The notes: generated from the letters alone by a model not told the origin. Shown: positions 1-8,863, counted from the first letter of the stretch. The stretch is DNA of 57,667 nucleotides from JAWXBG01 sp044375415 (GCA_044375415.1 JBILMS010000013.1:1-57667); one strand, 5' to 3'. Numbers and translations are program-made.

Positions 1-2742
1 AGGGATGTATTCCAGAGGTCCCGGACGATACAATGCATTCATGGCAATCAAGTCGTCGAAAGTGGTTGGTTTCAACTCCCGCATGTACTTCTGCATTCCG
101 GCACTTTCATATTGGAATATACCGATCGTCTCCCCTCTTTGAAATAACTCGTAGGTAGGTTCATCATCGAGAGGAATCGTATCCATGTCTATCTCGATGC
201 CATGTCTCTTTTTAATGAGCTTAACACTGTCTTTTATCAGTGTAAGCGTCTTTAAACCCAAAAAGTCCATCTTCAGCAAACCTGCACTTTCAACTACTTC
301 GTTGTCGAATTGCGTGCACCACATATCACTGTCTTTCGCAGTTGACACAGGCACTAGATTCGTAATATCCTCCGGAGTAATAATTACTCCACAAGCATGG
401 ATACCGGTATTGCGAACGCTTCCCTCAAGTAGCACCGCCATATTTACAATCTTTGCTTCAGGTGAATCTCCCTTTGCAATGGCTTGAAGTTGTCGCGCCA
501 TTTGAAGATCATCGCCGCTAAACTTTTCTTTTAGTTGCTGATCTGTTGCACGAACAATTTCAGCTACCGAAGCATTGTCGGGAATAATTTTCGCAAGTTC
601 ATTGGTCTGCGAAAGTGGCAATTCAAAAACGCGGCCCGCGTCCCTAATACTCGATTTGGCGGCCATTGTACCAATGGTGATAATCTGTGCAACCGCGTGT
701 TTTCCATATTTGTTTCGCACATATTGAATCACCTTGTCTCGACCTTCATCATCGAAGTCGATATCGATATCGGGGAGTGACACACGCTCCGGATTCAAGA
801 AACGCTCAAAAAGCAGATCGTATTTGATCGGATCAATATTGGTGATCCCATTGCAATAGGCCACAGCTGAGCCGGCGGCAGATCCCCGGCCGGGCCCCAC
901 ACTCACATCTTGTCTGCGCGCTTCGTTACAAAAATCTTGAACGATCAAAAAGTAACCGGGATAACCGGTACGTGCGATTGTTTCCAATTCGAAATCCAAT
1001 CTCTCCTTGATTTCATCCGAAATAACACCATATCGTTTCTCTGCACCTACGTATGTGAGATGACGCAAAAAAGCATTTTCACCGCGTTTACCTCCATCTT
1101 CACGATCTAAGGGGTCTTCAAATTCGACAGGAATATCAAATTTTGGAAGCAATACATTTCTTTCCAAATCATAAACCTCGCATTTATCGGCAATTTCAAT
1201 GGTAGTTGTTATTGCTTCGGGCAAATCGCGAAACAAGACTTGCATCTCCGCACTTTTCTTGAGATAAAATTGATTGTTGGGAAGTCCAAATCGAAACTCT
1301 CTCCCCTTCTTACCAATGTATCTGCTCGGCTTAGAGACAAATTCTCCTTCTTTCACACATATCAATGCATCTTGTGCCTCTGCATCCGTTTGCTCAGTAT
1401 AGTAACTCACATTGGAAGCAAAATACCGAACATTATGTTTCGCGCAAAACTTCAAAAGAGTTTGATTAACGACCTCTTCTTCCTCCAATCCATGTCGAAA
1501 TATCTCCGCGTAAAAATCCTCTCCAAATTGTTCTTTCCACCATACAAAAGCTTCTTCTGCTTTCTCTTCACCCACATTTAAAATAAGCGAAGGAACCTCG
1601 CCCCACAGTCCTCCGGTGGTGACAATAAGTTCCTCTTTATACTTCTGTAAAATATCTTTGTCTATGCGAGGTACATAATAAAACCCTTCGGTATGAGCAA
1701 TCGAACTTAAGTGTGCCAAATGAGCATACCCCTTTTTGTTTTTTGCTAAAAAGACTGTTTGATATCCATCGTCTTTTTCCTTTTTGTTGGTTCGATCCCT
1801 ACAAATATTTAACTCACATCCGATGATTGCTTTAATTCCTTTTTTCTTACCTTCTCGTGCAAAAACGAAGGCTCCCATCATATTGCCATGATCGGTAAGA
1901 GCTATGGCAGGTGCTTTATCCTCTATCGCGTTTTTGATTATCGACGAAATCTGACTTGTCGATTGGAGGATACTATACTGCGAGTGCACGTGTAAGTGTA
2001 CAAATGGCAATTCACTATCAACGGCAAAGCCCGTTGATACATCATCGACTTTTTTAGTTTCCTCTGCTCCTCCTTCGAGAATTCTCCTTCGAGCTCGCAT
2101 GAAATTACTTTCACTGAGCTGTGGAGCTTCATATACCACCGGTTCAATCGCATCGGGTGATTCGAGTGGAATGAGTTTGTGCTCTAATAGACCGAAAAAA
2201 CACTTGGCCGTAGCATCCACGTCAAATGCCGCATCGTGGGCTTCTACCATCGGCTCTTGAAAGAGCTTACGGTACAATTCTCCTAACGTGGGCCATTTAA
2301 ATTTGCCTCCTTTTCCACCGGGAATCGCACAGAAATCTGTAGAAAGTTCTTTGGTGTCAAATACGGTTTTGCCTTCAAATACATTACCGAAATTCTGACG
2401 TAAAAATTCCGCTCCAAGTGTATTTATATCAAACGAAATATTATGACCGGAGACAATAGTCGAACGATTTAAATCTGATTCGAACTGTTCAAGGGCGGTA
2501 AGACAGTCCACCCCAAATTCTTCCGCAATTTCTGTCGTGATACCGTGAATTTTGGCTGCTATAAATGGAACCGTAAAACCGGTTGGTTTCACCACCAAAT
2601 TTCCGTGAGAAATAAGTTTACCCCCCGGTTCATGAAGTTGCCATGCCAGCTGAACTACTCTTGGCCAATTGTCCAAGTCGCTCATCGGAGCGTCGTAATT
2701 TCTGGGCAGTCCGGTTGTCTCTGTATCGAAAATAAGAATCAT
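1..2742 (-). CDS. dnaE: DNA polymerase III alpha subunit with N-terminal 3'-5' exonuclease domain (3' end outside window)
   Basis: This is the replicative DNA polymerase catalytic subunit. 914 codons are visible and the C-terminus lies beyond base 1. The N-terminus (about residues 1-180) is a DnaQ-type DEDDh exonuclease with the motif FDTETTG at residues 5-11. A PHP domain begins near residue 245 (HLHVHSQYS). The polymerase core follows with GPGRGSAAGS near residue 616 and the catalytic aspartates in PDIDIDFDDEGR near residue 655. Family knowledge: Bacteroidota alpha subunits of about 1,450-1,500 aa carry their own proofreading domain, so a separate epsilon subunit is less essential. The ATG at 2742 places the exonuclease strand right at the N-terminus, as in homologues. 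Only the lack of the C-terminus limits the annotation. Confidence 0.96.
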   Translation of the reverse strand, partial: MILIFDTETTGLPRNYDAPMSDLDNWPRVVQLAWQLHEPGGKLISHGNLVVKPTGFTVPFIAAKIHGITTEIAEEFGVDCLTALEQFESDLNRSTIVSGHNISFDINTLGAEFLRQNFGNVFEGKTVFDTKELSTDFCAIPGGKGGKFKWPTLGELYRKLFQEPMVEAHDAAFDVDATAKCFFGLLEHKLIPLESPDAIEPVVYEAPQLSESNFMRARRRILEGGAEETKKVDDVSTGFAVDSELPFVHLHVHSQYSILQSTSQISSIIKNAIEDKAPAIALTDHGNMMGAFVFAREGKKKGIKAIIGCELNICRDRTNKKEKDDGYQTVFLAKNKKGYAHLAHLSSIAHTEGFYYVPRIDKDILQKYKEELIVTTGGLWGEVPSLILNVGEEKAEEAFVWWKEQFGEDFYAEIFRHGLEEEEVVNQTLLKFCAKHNVRYFASNVSYYTEQTDAEAQDALICVKEGEFVSKPSRYIGKKGREFRFGLPNNQFYLKKSAEMQVLFRDLPEAITTTIEIADKCEVYDLERNVLLPKFDIPVEFEDPLDREDGGKRGENAFLRHLTYVGAEKRYGVISDEIKERLDFELETIARTGYPGYFLIVQDFCNEARRQDVSVGPGRGSAAGSAVAYCNGITNIDPIKYDLLFERFLNPERVSLPDIDIDFDDEGRDKVIQYVRNKYGKHAVAQIITIGTMAAKSSIRDAGRVFELPLSQTNELAKIIPDNASVAEIVRATDQQLKEKFSGDDLQMARQLQAIAKGDSPEAKIVNMAVLLEGSVRNTGIHACGVIITPEDITNLVPVSTAKDSDMWCTQFDNEVVESAGLLKMDFLGLKTLTLIKDSVKLIKKRHGIEIDMDTIPLDDEPTYELFQRGETIGIFQYESAGMQKYMRELKPTTFDDLIAMNALYRPGPLEYIP

Positions 2743-2840
2743 GAAATCAAAGGAATAAGCCGCCTTTCGTTCGTAGAAAACGGAGTCGAAAGATAGCGCC
2801 TATGACAGGCTCTCCATTCAATGTTTATGAAATGTGGAAA

Positions 2841-4199
2841 TCAGATTTTTTTGTACTTCCAACTACCTTTTCCGAGGTATAAAAGAGACAATCCCGAAAT
2901 AAAAATAAAATAGATATAATCCGCTGTCCACACATATTGTATCTCCCAATTCCACTCATAAACCATAAAATAAACAGCAAGTAAGTAAACAACAATGGTG
3001 ATAAGTTCGATGTAAAATCCACGGTCTGCATTTCCACTTCCCTCAACGGCTCCTAACAACACACTCGAGGCCGCAAAAACAAACATGGCCGGCAACACAA
3101 TGGCCATGGTATTTACTGTGTGTAAAATAGTTTCTGCATCACTCGAAAAGCGAGATGCAATCCATTCGGGATACAACCATAATCCATGACTCAACAAAAT
3201 AATGCCTAGAAGATTTAATAAAATGGTTCTTCCTATTACCGCCTTTAGTTCATGTTGCCTGCCCTCTGCTATGAGTCCCGAAACGTATGTTTTTATCGTA
3301 GTCGACATTCCTCCAACGCTCACATAAACCAACATGTACATGTTTCGAACAATAAACGAAGCCTGAAATTGTTTGTCGCCGAGCACACTTGTAATGCTAT
3401 AAAATGCCACCCAAGCCCCTAGACTAATCAACAATTGAAACATGATAGGCAATGCCAATCGGAAGATTTCCCACGTATGTTCTACATGAAGTCGTATCAA
3501 TTCATGCCCAACATGATAGACCTTTGAAAGTCGATGCCTTAGCGTGTATATAAATAAAAACACAAAGGCACTTGCTTCGGAAATAACGGTTGCCAAAGCA
3601 GCTCCTTCGATACCCATTTTTGGGAAGCCATAATTTCCGAATACGAGCAAATAGTCGAGAACAATATTAAAAAGGGCCGTGATCAGCGTGGTATAGATCA
3701 TCACACGCGTCGTGGCGATACCGGCCCAAAATGAATTTAGAACAATAGTAAGAGTAAAGAAAAAGAATCCGTAGGATCGCAGATCGCTAAACTCCAACAT
3801 TTTCAGTTGCACATCTGATGAAGAAGCCAACCAGGGTAGCGCATAAGACAGACCAAAGCGCATTAAAAGAAACTGCGCAAAGGCTATGACTAATCCCATA
3901 ATCATCGCATTAGAAAGGATTGCGCCGACTTCTGTATTTCTATTCTCTCCTTTTCTTCGTGCTATAAAAATCTGTGAGGCATTGCTTAAGCCAATACTCA
4001 TCATCATCAGTGTGATGTAGATCAAACCAACGAACGAAACCGCACTCATGCTATTGCCATCGAGTGCCGCAACAAAATAATTGTCGGTAAAAGCTACAAT
4101 AAACTGAACGAAGGCACCCAGACTCACCGGTATGGCGACTCTGAGCAGTCCTGAGTAGGACGCATCCAGTTTGTTCTCGTTATTTACCGCCGTTGCCAT
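2841..4199 (-). CDS. MATE-family multidrug efflux transporter
   Basis: A 452-aa polytopic inner-membrane protein with about twelve hydrophobic segments in two similar halves, typical of cation-coupled MATE/NorM drug and metabolite exporters. The N-terminal half has the family-like stretch PVSLGAFVQFIVAFTDNYF, where NorM proteins also carry their first helix. The gene overlaps the end of trmH by 20 bases and is probably translated from the same mRNA. Substrate cannot be read from sequence. Length is normal for the family (about 450 aa). Confidence 0.9.
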   Translation of the reverse strand: MATAVNNENKLDASYSGLLRVAIPVSLGAFVQFIVAFTDNYFVAALDGNSMSAVSFVGLIYITLMMMSIGLSNASQIFIARRKGENRNTEVGAILSNAMIMGLVIAFAQFLLMRFGLSYALPWLASSSDVQLKMLEFSDLRSYGFFFFTLTIVLNSFWAGIATTRVMIYTTLITALFNIVLDYLLVFGNYGFPKMGIEGAALATVISEASAFVFLFIYTLRHRLSKVYHVGHELIRLHVEHTWEIFRLALPIMFQLLISLGAWVAFYSITSVLGDKQFQASFIVRNMYMLVYVSVGGMSTTIKTYVSGLIAEGRQHELKAVIGRTILLNLLGIILLSHGLWLYPEWIASRFSSDAETILHTVNTMAIVLPAMFVFAASSVLLGAVEGSGNADRGFYIELITIVVYLLAVYFMVYEWNWEIQYVWTADYIYFIFISGLSLLYLGKGSWKYKKI

Positions 4200-4875
4200 C
4201 TTTATTCGTCAATTCTCCTTGTTCGTACATCTGCACGATGTGATCGCTCCAATAAATGGATCTTTTTGCCCATTGAATTTTTATCTCCAATTGCTCGTCT
4301 TCCGTCAGTGTCCAATTTACCGATTCTCTTCGTATCCTAGAAATAAGACTCTGCATTAATATAGCCGATGCCACTGATACATTCAAGCTCTCCGTAAATC
4401 CATACATCGGAATGTGAACTTTTTCCGCGCTTCTCGAAATCACATCTTCGGAAACTCCCGACAATTCTGTACCCATCACAATAGCCAGCGGTGTCGACAC
4501 ATCCAATTCGTCCGGAGCCAATGCGTCGGGTTCAACAGAAGTAGCTACAATTCTGTAACCCCTTTTCTTTAATTCTTCCATGCAAGAAACGGTATTGTTT
4601 TTTTCTGCATGAAAGCGATGAAGTGTCAACCAATCTTCTGCACCTTTTGTGATGCGATGATGCATCTGAAAACTATGTGAATTCTCTATTACATAAATAT
4701 CCTGCACTCCCCAACATTCCGCACTCCGAAGAATTGCACTGGCATTTTGTGTTTGATAAATGTCTTCGGCCACTACCGTCAAATGCCGGGTGCGACCTGC
4801 AGCCATTTTATCATACATCTCTCGTTTGTGCACGGTGAGGTGCTCACATAACAGATCGTAGAGTTTTTGCTTCAT
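4180..4875 (-). CDS. trmH: tRNA (guanosine-18) 2'-O-methyltransferase, SpoU/TrmH family
   Basis: A SAM-dependent SPOUT-fold methyltransferase, 231 aa, predicted to methylate the 2'-O of G18 in the tRNA D-loop. All three SpoU motifs are visible: NASAILRSAECWGVQDIYVIE-type motif 1 (residues about 43-63, with the Asn and Arg used in catalysis), motif 2 IVMGTELSGVS, and motif 3 IPMYGFTESLNVSVASA, which forms the SAM-binding knot. It lies downstream of HU on the same strand, separated by an intrinsic terminator only about 15 nt before its ATG, so it is probably expressed by read-through or a weak local promoter. It could modify another tRNA or rRNA position, but the short N-terminal extension resembles TrmH rather than RlmB. 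Confidence 0.88.
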   Translation of the reverse strand: MKQKLYDLLCEHLTVHKREMYDKMAAGRTRHLTVVAEDIYQTQNASAILRSAECWGVQDIYVIENSHSFQMHHRITKGAEDWLTLHRFHAEKNNTVSCMEELKKRGYRIVATSVEPDALAPDELDVSTPLAIVMGTELSGVSEDVISRSAEKVHIPMYGFTESLNVSVASAILMQSLISRIRRESVNWTLTEDEQLEIKIQWAKRSIYWSDHIVQMYEQGELTNKDGNGGK

Positions 4876-4888
4876 AGTATAAAAAGAA

Positions 4889-4915
4889 AAAGGAGGCTGT
4901 TAGGCAGCCTCCTTT
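4889..4915 (-). terminator. Intrinsic terminator after HU, just before trmH
   Basis: On the minus strand the sequence reads AAAGGAGGCTG-CCTAA-CAGCCTCCTTT followed by a T-rich run into TTTTTA. The stem has about 11 pairs with a 5-nt loop. It follows the HU stop by about 20 nt and ends about 13 nt before the trmH start codon, so termination here directly limits trmH transcription. Confidence 0.88.
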
Positions 4916-4935
4916 CCATGCTTTTGCAAATGTGA

Positions 4936-5208
4936 TTACTTCACTTTGCTTGAAAGTTCAGCACCTGCTTTGAACTTAACAACTTTCTTAGCTTTGATCG
5001 TGATCTCTTTACCGGTCTGTGGGTTACGACCTTTACGAGCACTACGCTGAGTAACGCTGAAAGAACCAAAACCTACAAGAGCTACACGGTCGCCTTTCTT
5101 AAGAGCTTTTGTTGTAGACTCGATGAATCCGTCTAGAGCTTTTTTAGAATCAGCTTTAGAAATTTTCGCACTTGCTGCAATAGCATCAATCAATTCTGCT
5201 TTGTTCAT
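4936..5208 (-). CDS. hup: HU-family nucleoid DNA-binding protein
   Basis: A 90-aa histone-like protein that binds and bends DNA as a dimer. The sequence is full length: N-terminal helical part MNKAELIDAIAASAKIS, the hallmark GFGSFSVTQRSARKGRNPQT spanning the base of the beta-arm, and a basic C-terminus. It has its own promoter (minus-strand TACTTTTG, about 48 nt upstream) and its own terminator, as expected of an abundant chromosomal protein. Confidence 0.97.
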   Translation of the reverse strand: MNKAELIDAIAASAKISKADSKKALDGFIESTTKALKKGDRVALVGFGSFSVTQRSARKGRNPQTGKEITIKAKKVVKFKAGAELSSKVK

Positions 5209-5255
5209 TTTAAAATTGTTTTTTATGGGTTAAACTTGAAAGCTTTAATGCGCCT

Positions 5256-5287
5256 CAAAAGTAGGGGGGGTACTTTTCTGAAAGCAA
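5256..5287 (-). promoter_or_regulatory. HU promoter with G7/C7 tract in the spacer
   Basis: Reading the minus strand, TTG (5287-5285) is followed after 21 bases by TACTTTTG (5263-5256), a perfect match to the Bacteroidota -7 consensus TAnnTTTG. The spacer ends in seven C residues directly next to the -7 box. AAAAGTA and TACTTTT form a perfect 7-bp inverted repeat around the homopolymer (5257-5277). The HU start codon is about 48 nt downstream of the box. Confidence 0.75.
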
Positions 5288-5511
5288 GAGTTGACGGGGA
5301 AAAATGAGGCTTTTGTTGAAAAATGATCGAAGTTGTTGATAAAGGCGGCTTTTGGAGCCTCGAAATGCCCATTAATAGGGAGTTTTTTCTGATTCTAAAA
5401 TACGAAAAGCCCATTTTTAGTGATTATTTTATGAAAAGATGACATTTAAATACAACCCGCGCACCCAAATATTCGTCTATTTGTATGAAATTACAACCTA
5501 GTAAACCACAT

Positions 5512-6108
5512 ATGAAAAAAAATCTACTATTCGTTTTTGCAGCTTTAGCCCTTCACTGCGGAGCTACCACCTTTGACGTGGAAGTGGGCGGTGTCGGCGG
5601 TTCCGGTGTTAATCCTCCCTATTACGAACCTCAGTTTCTTGAAATAGAGGCCGGTGATGTAGTACGTTGGACTTGGGTCGGCAACAATCACAATGTTACC
5701 AGTACATCAGGCCCCGAATCCTTTATGTCGGGCACACATAGTTCCGGTTTTGTGTTCGAAGTTACATTCGACACTCCCGGTAATTATGAATATGAATGTT
5801 CTGTGGGTAACCACTCCAACACACAATTTGGAGGAATCGTGGTTAATGCAGTTTCAGTCGAAGAACCTGAGCCAACCATTTTTTCGATTTACCCGAATCC
5901 GGCGACAGATTTCGTTGTTATAGAAAAAGATAACACTTTGAATTCCGATATTCGTTTACTCGATATTACCGGTAAAACTATTCGCACTGAATTAAATATT
6001 CAGACACCTACATTCCGCATGGACCTGCGCGAATTGCCAAATGGAATTTACTTTGTTGAAGTAAATCAAAAAGGTGACATTACCCGCAAAAAATTGATGA
6101 TCAAATAA
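5512..6108 (+). CDS. Secreted cupredoxin (plastocyanin/azurin-like) with T9SS type A sorting domain
   Basis: A 198-aa secreted protein. Residues 1-18 form a signal peptide (MKKNLLFVFAALALHCG). Residues about 20-112 form a type 1 copper domain with candidate ligands His60 (NNHNV), Cys96 and His101 (ECSVGNH). The position that normally supplies the axial Met is Gln105 or Phe106. The last ~75 residues are a type A T9SS C-terminal domain (SIYPNPATDF, then LPNGIYFVEV, ending in a basic KKLMIK). An upstream in-frame ATG at 5485 is rejected because a -7-like box (TCTATTTG, 5476-5483) ends two bases before it, so it would lie at or before the transcript start. Role inferred: exported or surface electron carrier. 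Confidence 0.85.
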   Translation: MKKNLLFVFAALALHCGATTFDVEVGGVGGSGVNPPYYEPQFLEIEAGDVVRWTWVGNNHNVTSTSGPESFMSGTHSSGFVFEVTFDTPGNYEYECSVGNHSNTQFGGIVVNAVSVEEPEPTIFSIYPNPATDFVVIEKDNTLNSDIRLLDITGKTIRTELNIQTPTFRMDLRELPNGIYFVEVNQKGDITRKKLMIK

Positions 6109-6126
6109 GTTGATTCTCGCTTTCAG

Positions 6127-6155
6127 AAAAGCTGCCTTCGGGTGGCTTTTTTTTT
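6127..6155 (+). terminator. Intrinsic terminator after the cupredoxin gene
   Basis: AAAAGCTGCC-TTCG-GGTGGCTTTT forms a ten-pair stem (two G-U pairs) closed by a stable UUCG tetraloop and followed by a run of T. It lies about 18 nt after the cupredoxin stop and can also serve the convergent gene that ends at 6168. Confidence 0.9.
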
Positions 6156-6167
6156 GCAGTTAGACTT

Positions 6168-7364
6168 CTAAAACTCATAGCCCAATTCGAATTCGAGGAA
6201 GTCTGCAGTTCCTCCGCTCGCCTTTACTGCAATGCCTCCAAATAGCCCTTGGATAGGTGCATGATATCTATACCCAATCTTACTTGAGGTCATTGTATAA
6301 ATGAATCCCTTTTTCGGTAAATCCCAAACTGTATTCAGTTCCTTCAAAAATGGGGCATACAGGTTTAAACCGGTTTGAAAGAAAAAGGAAAAAGAACCAA
6401 AATAAATATCCCTGCCAACAAACCATGTTAGGTGATGCGAACGGAGATTCGCCTCATCGGCAGGAAACAACTCTTGTGATAAAATGTACTCTCGGTAAGC
6501 TCGATAATAATGGTAGTTTAAACCTGTCATCCAAGGTTTTTTTCTTTTGTCGTCTTTTTGAATCATGTATACCGACAAACCTGAAACTGAATACAACGGC
6601 CCACCTACCGGTCGGACAGTGCCCGGAAAACTGTGATAACCTTGTATAAGATGAATTCCGGCCGTCCAAGATGTTCGTTTTTTAACTTGTGGTATTGTAT
6701 CGCTCCTCTCGCTATATACTTCATAGTTCAATCGTGGAACCGGCACTCTATGTGGTATGCCTCCAAAAACAACGGCTGCGTTCAATGCTATTACATTACC
6801 TCCAATATTAGGAACACGGATATGGGCATTGGAAGCATGTATAAATGACATTCCCAGTCTAAAATCCATGAAGTCGTGAACTGCTAAACGAAATCCCATA
6901 GAAATCATGGAAAGGTTTGCATAACGCGATCCAAATACAAGATTATCGGGACGATAAATGGGATCATAAGGCCTGCTAAAACGTCCCACCCCAAAACCCA
7001 AACGAAGATAAAATGGCGATGAAGCATCGACATATTCTACCATCGGTATCAATCCCACGGCTGTTCCCAATACTTCCTTATTTCCAAAACCAAGGCTCAT
7101 TAAAGATGCACCTATTCTGGGATAACCCCTTTGCTTGGTCCAATCTTTTCTGTAATTCGGCGACCATGCTGCGAACAATTCAAAAGCCGATGAAGTTCCA
7201 TTTTCGGGGTACTCCCCATGAATTTTTATGAGCTTTCCAACATGAGATGAAAGTTCAAAAGTCGGAATGCTTCTTTCACTCCTTCTATCTTCACGCTGTG
7301 ATCTTGAAGATAGAGAAACTAATGTACAAACAACTATCAATACTATCTTGGAACGCATGTCCAT
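6168..7364 (-). CDS. PagL-like acyloxyacyl hydrolase / lipid A 3-O-deacylase family outer-membrane protein
   Basis: A 398-aa protein with a signal peptide (MDMRSKIVLIVVCTLVSLSS, then SRSQ) and alternating aromatic beta-strands of an outer-membrane barrel. The stretch FIHASNAHIRVPNIGGN near residues 173-189 matches the PagL active-site signature, with the catalytic His and Ser spaced as HxSN. PagL enzymes remove the 3-O acyl chain of lipid A in the outer leaflet. The protein is about twice the length of PagL; the C-terminal half is a further barrel-like region, common in Bacteroidota members. It follows the APC permease with a 12-nt gap and probably shares its transcript. Confidence 0.72.
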   Translation of the reverse strand: MDMRSKIVLIVVCTLVSLSSRSQREDRRSERSIPTFELSSHVGKLIKIHGEYPENGTSSAFELFAAWSPNYRKDWTKQRGYPRIGASLMSLGFGNKEVLGTAVGLIPMVEYVDASSPFYLRLGFGVGRFSRPYDPIYRPDNLVFGSRYANLSMISMGFRLAVHDFMDFRLGMSFIHASNAHIRVPNIGGNVIALNAAVVFGGIPHRVPVPRLNYEVYSERSDTIPQVKKRTSWTAGIHLIQGYHSFPGTVRPVGGPLYSVSGLSVYMIQKDDKRKKPWMTGLNYHYYRAYREYILSQELFPADEANLRSHHLTWFVGRDIYFGSFSFFFQTGLNLYAPFLKELNTVWDLPKKGFIYTMTSSKIGYRYHAPIQGLFGGIAVKASGGTADFLEFELGYEF

Positions 7365-7376
7365 GGTTTACCGAAA

Positions 7377-8780
7377 TCAATGCTTCATTCGATCCAAAGG
7401 TTCATTTTTCGGACCACTTTCACGAATACTATAGCCTTTAAAAATGTAGTAAAAAAGTATTCCAAATGGAAGTACGAGCAATCCGGCGTACACTTCTGCA
7501 CTTTCAGCAAAAATGTTTTTAGAAATAAACCAACCTACAATAACCACAAACAAAATTGGAACTAAGGGGTAGAGGGGCGTTTTGAATATCTTGCTTTCAA
7601 TGGCTTTCTCTTCATTGCCTGCTGCAGAATCCTTCTTTTTCGCTGAGATACGGAAACGAACGATAAAAATACTGGTACATGCCAACAACAAAAAGAGCCA
7701 TTCTACAAACGTCACGTAAGTAATGATACTTTCAAATTTTCCCCAAAACGAAACCAGTAAAATTGCCCAACCTGATTGTAAAATGATAGCGTTCACCGGT
7801 ACACCAAATTTTTTGTGGCTCTTCGAAAAGATTTTAAAGAACACACCTTCGTTTGACATTTGGTGAAAAATGCGGGGCGTTGATAAAATGTATAAACCTG
7901 CACATCCAAAAACCGAAATCGCAATCAAGGCCGATATCCAAGATCCTAAACCGGGCTGCACTGCTTCCAATGCATCCGAAGCAACAACGTTGGAACTTTG
8001 AATGGTCGATAAATCCAATGCTTTCAGATATCCCGCATTACACAATACATATGTGAGTGTCACAATTCCGGTACCAAATAGCATCGCGAGAGGTATATCG
8101 CGTTTTGGATTGGTTGCACTCCCCGCAACGAAACTCGCATAATGCCAACCTGTATATGACCACAATACACTTACAAATGCCACGGCATAATTTACTCCTG
8201 AACCCAATTCCACTGAACTATCGGTGGTTACTACAATGGCTTTACCAAAAATCAGTTTATCACCCAAAAAAATAGTAAGTATCAACAAGGCGTATATGCC
8301 CACTATTTTGAGAACGGTTGAGATATTCGCAAACCACTCACTGCTCTTGATACCGAAGGTATTAAACAACGTGAGCACCACAATGCCGGTCATGGCGATG
8401 TAGGGTTCGGATTCAGAGGCAAAACCCAAAAAATTATTGAGGTATTCTGCAAACACAACGCAGAGAGCCGCAATTGTTCCACTTGATATTACCGTGAGTA
8501 AACACCACCCGTATAAAAAGGCCGGCAAGGGACCGTAAGATGCTTTTAAGTATGTATAAACTCCCCCTGCCTGGGGCATTCTGGAACCAAGTTCGGCGAA
8601 TACCAATGCTCCCAAAAGCGATACTACACCTCCCAGTATCCACAATATCATTATGGCCTTCGAGTCGAAAACCTGACGAGCAATGTCGGAAGGTGTTTTA
8701 AAGATACCCGATCCAATGGTCGCGCCAATGGCAATCATGGTAAGGGCAAAAAGAGAAAGACCTTTTACTTTTGAAGACAT
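7377..8780 (-). CDS. APC-superfamily amino acid permease
   Basis: A 467-aa inner-membrane protein with about twelve transmembrane helices. The first helix carries the APC signature IAIGATIGSGIFKTPSDIA, where the backbone of GSGIF binds the substrate's amino and carboxyl groups. A longer frame begins at 8822, but a perfect -7 box (TACATTTG on the minus strand, 8805-8798) lies inside that extension, so the ATG at 8780 (MSSKVKGLSL) is the real start, 17 nt after the box. It resembles the LAT/serine-threonine exchanger branch, but the substrate is not certain. Confidence 0.9.
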   Translation of the reverse strand: MSSKVKGLSLFALTMIAIGATIGSGIFKTPSDIARQVFDSKAIMILWILGGVVSLLGALVFAELGSRMPQAGGVYTYLKASYGPLPAFLYGWCLLTVISSGTIAALCVVFAEYLNNFLGFASESEPYIAMTGIVVLTLFNTFGIKSSEWFANISTVLKIVGIYALLILTIFLGDKLIFGKAIVVTTDSSVELGSGVNYAVAFVSVLWSYTGWHYASFVAGSATNPKRDIPLAMLFGTGIVTLTYVLCNAGYLKALDLSTIQSSNVVASDALEAVQPGLGSWISALIAISVFGCAGLYILSTPRIFHQMSNEGVFFKIFSKSHKKFGVPVNAIILQSGWAILLVSFWGKFESIITYVTFVEWLFLLLACTSIFIVRFRISAKKKDSAAGNEEKAIESKIFKTPLYPLVPILFVVIVGWFISKNIFAESAEVYAGLLVLPFGILFYYIFKGYSIRESGPKNEPLDRMKH

Positions 8781-8797
8781 AGTATATACTTTGGCTT

Positions 8798-8827
8798 CAA
8801 ATGTAGCAGAATCCGTCAACAAGCCAA
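8798..8827 (-). promoter_or_regulatory. Promoter of the APC permease
   Basis: On the minus strand a TTG (8827-8825) is followed after 19 bases by TACATTTG (8805-8798), an exact TAnnTTTG -7 box. The spacing fits the Bacteroidota sigma-A promoter. It settles the start codon of the permease at 8780. Confidence 0.75.
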
Positions 8828-8863
8828 GGGCTCATTTAACTTGATGCTAAAAGGGGTGAACTC

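Noticed and set aside
185..1581. Several plus-strand open frames opposite dnaE
   Set aside because: They are antisense shadows of the dnaE coding frame, with no initiation signals or recognisable protein features.
1938..2153. Short minus-strand frame of 71 codons
   Set aside because: It is a shifted frame within the dnaE gene, whose true frame is open throughout this part and shows strong homology-type motifs.
5223..5414. A 63-codon minus-strand frame upstream of HU
   Set aside because: It crosses the HU promoter and the G7 tract, and its composition is not protein-like.
8781..8822. Longer N-terminus of the APC permease
   Set aside because: A perfect TACATTTG promoter box lies inside it (8798-8805).
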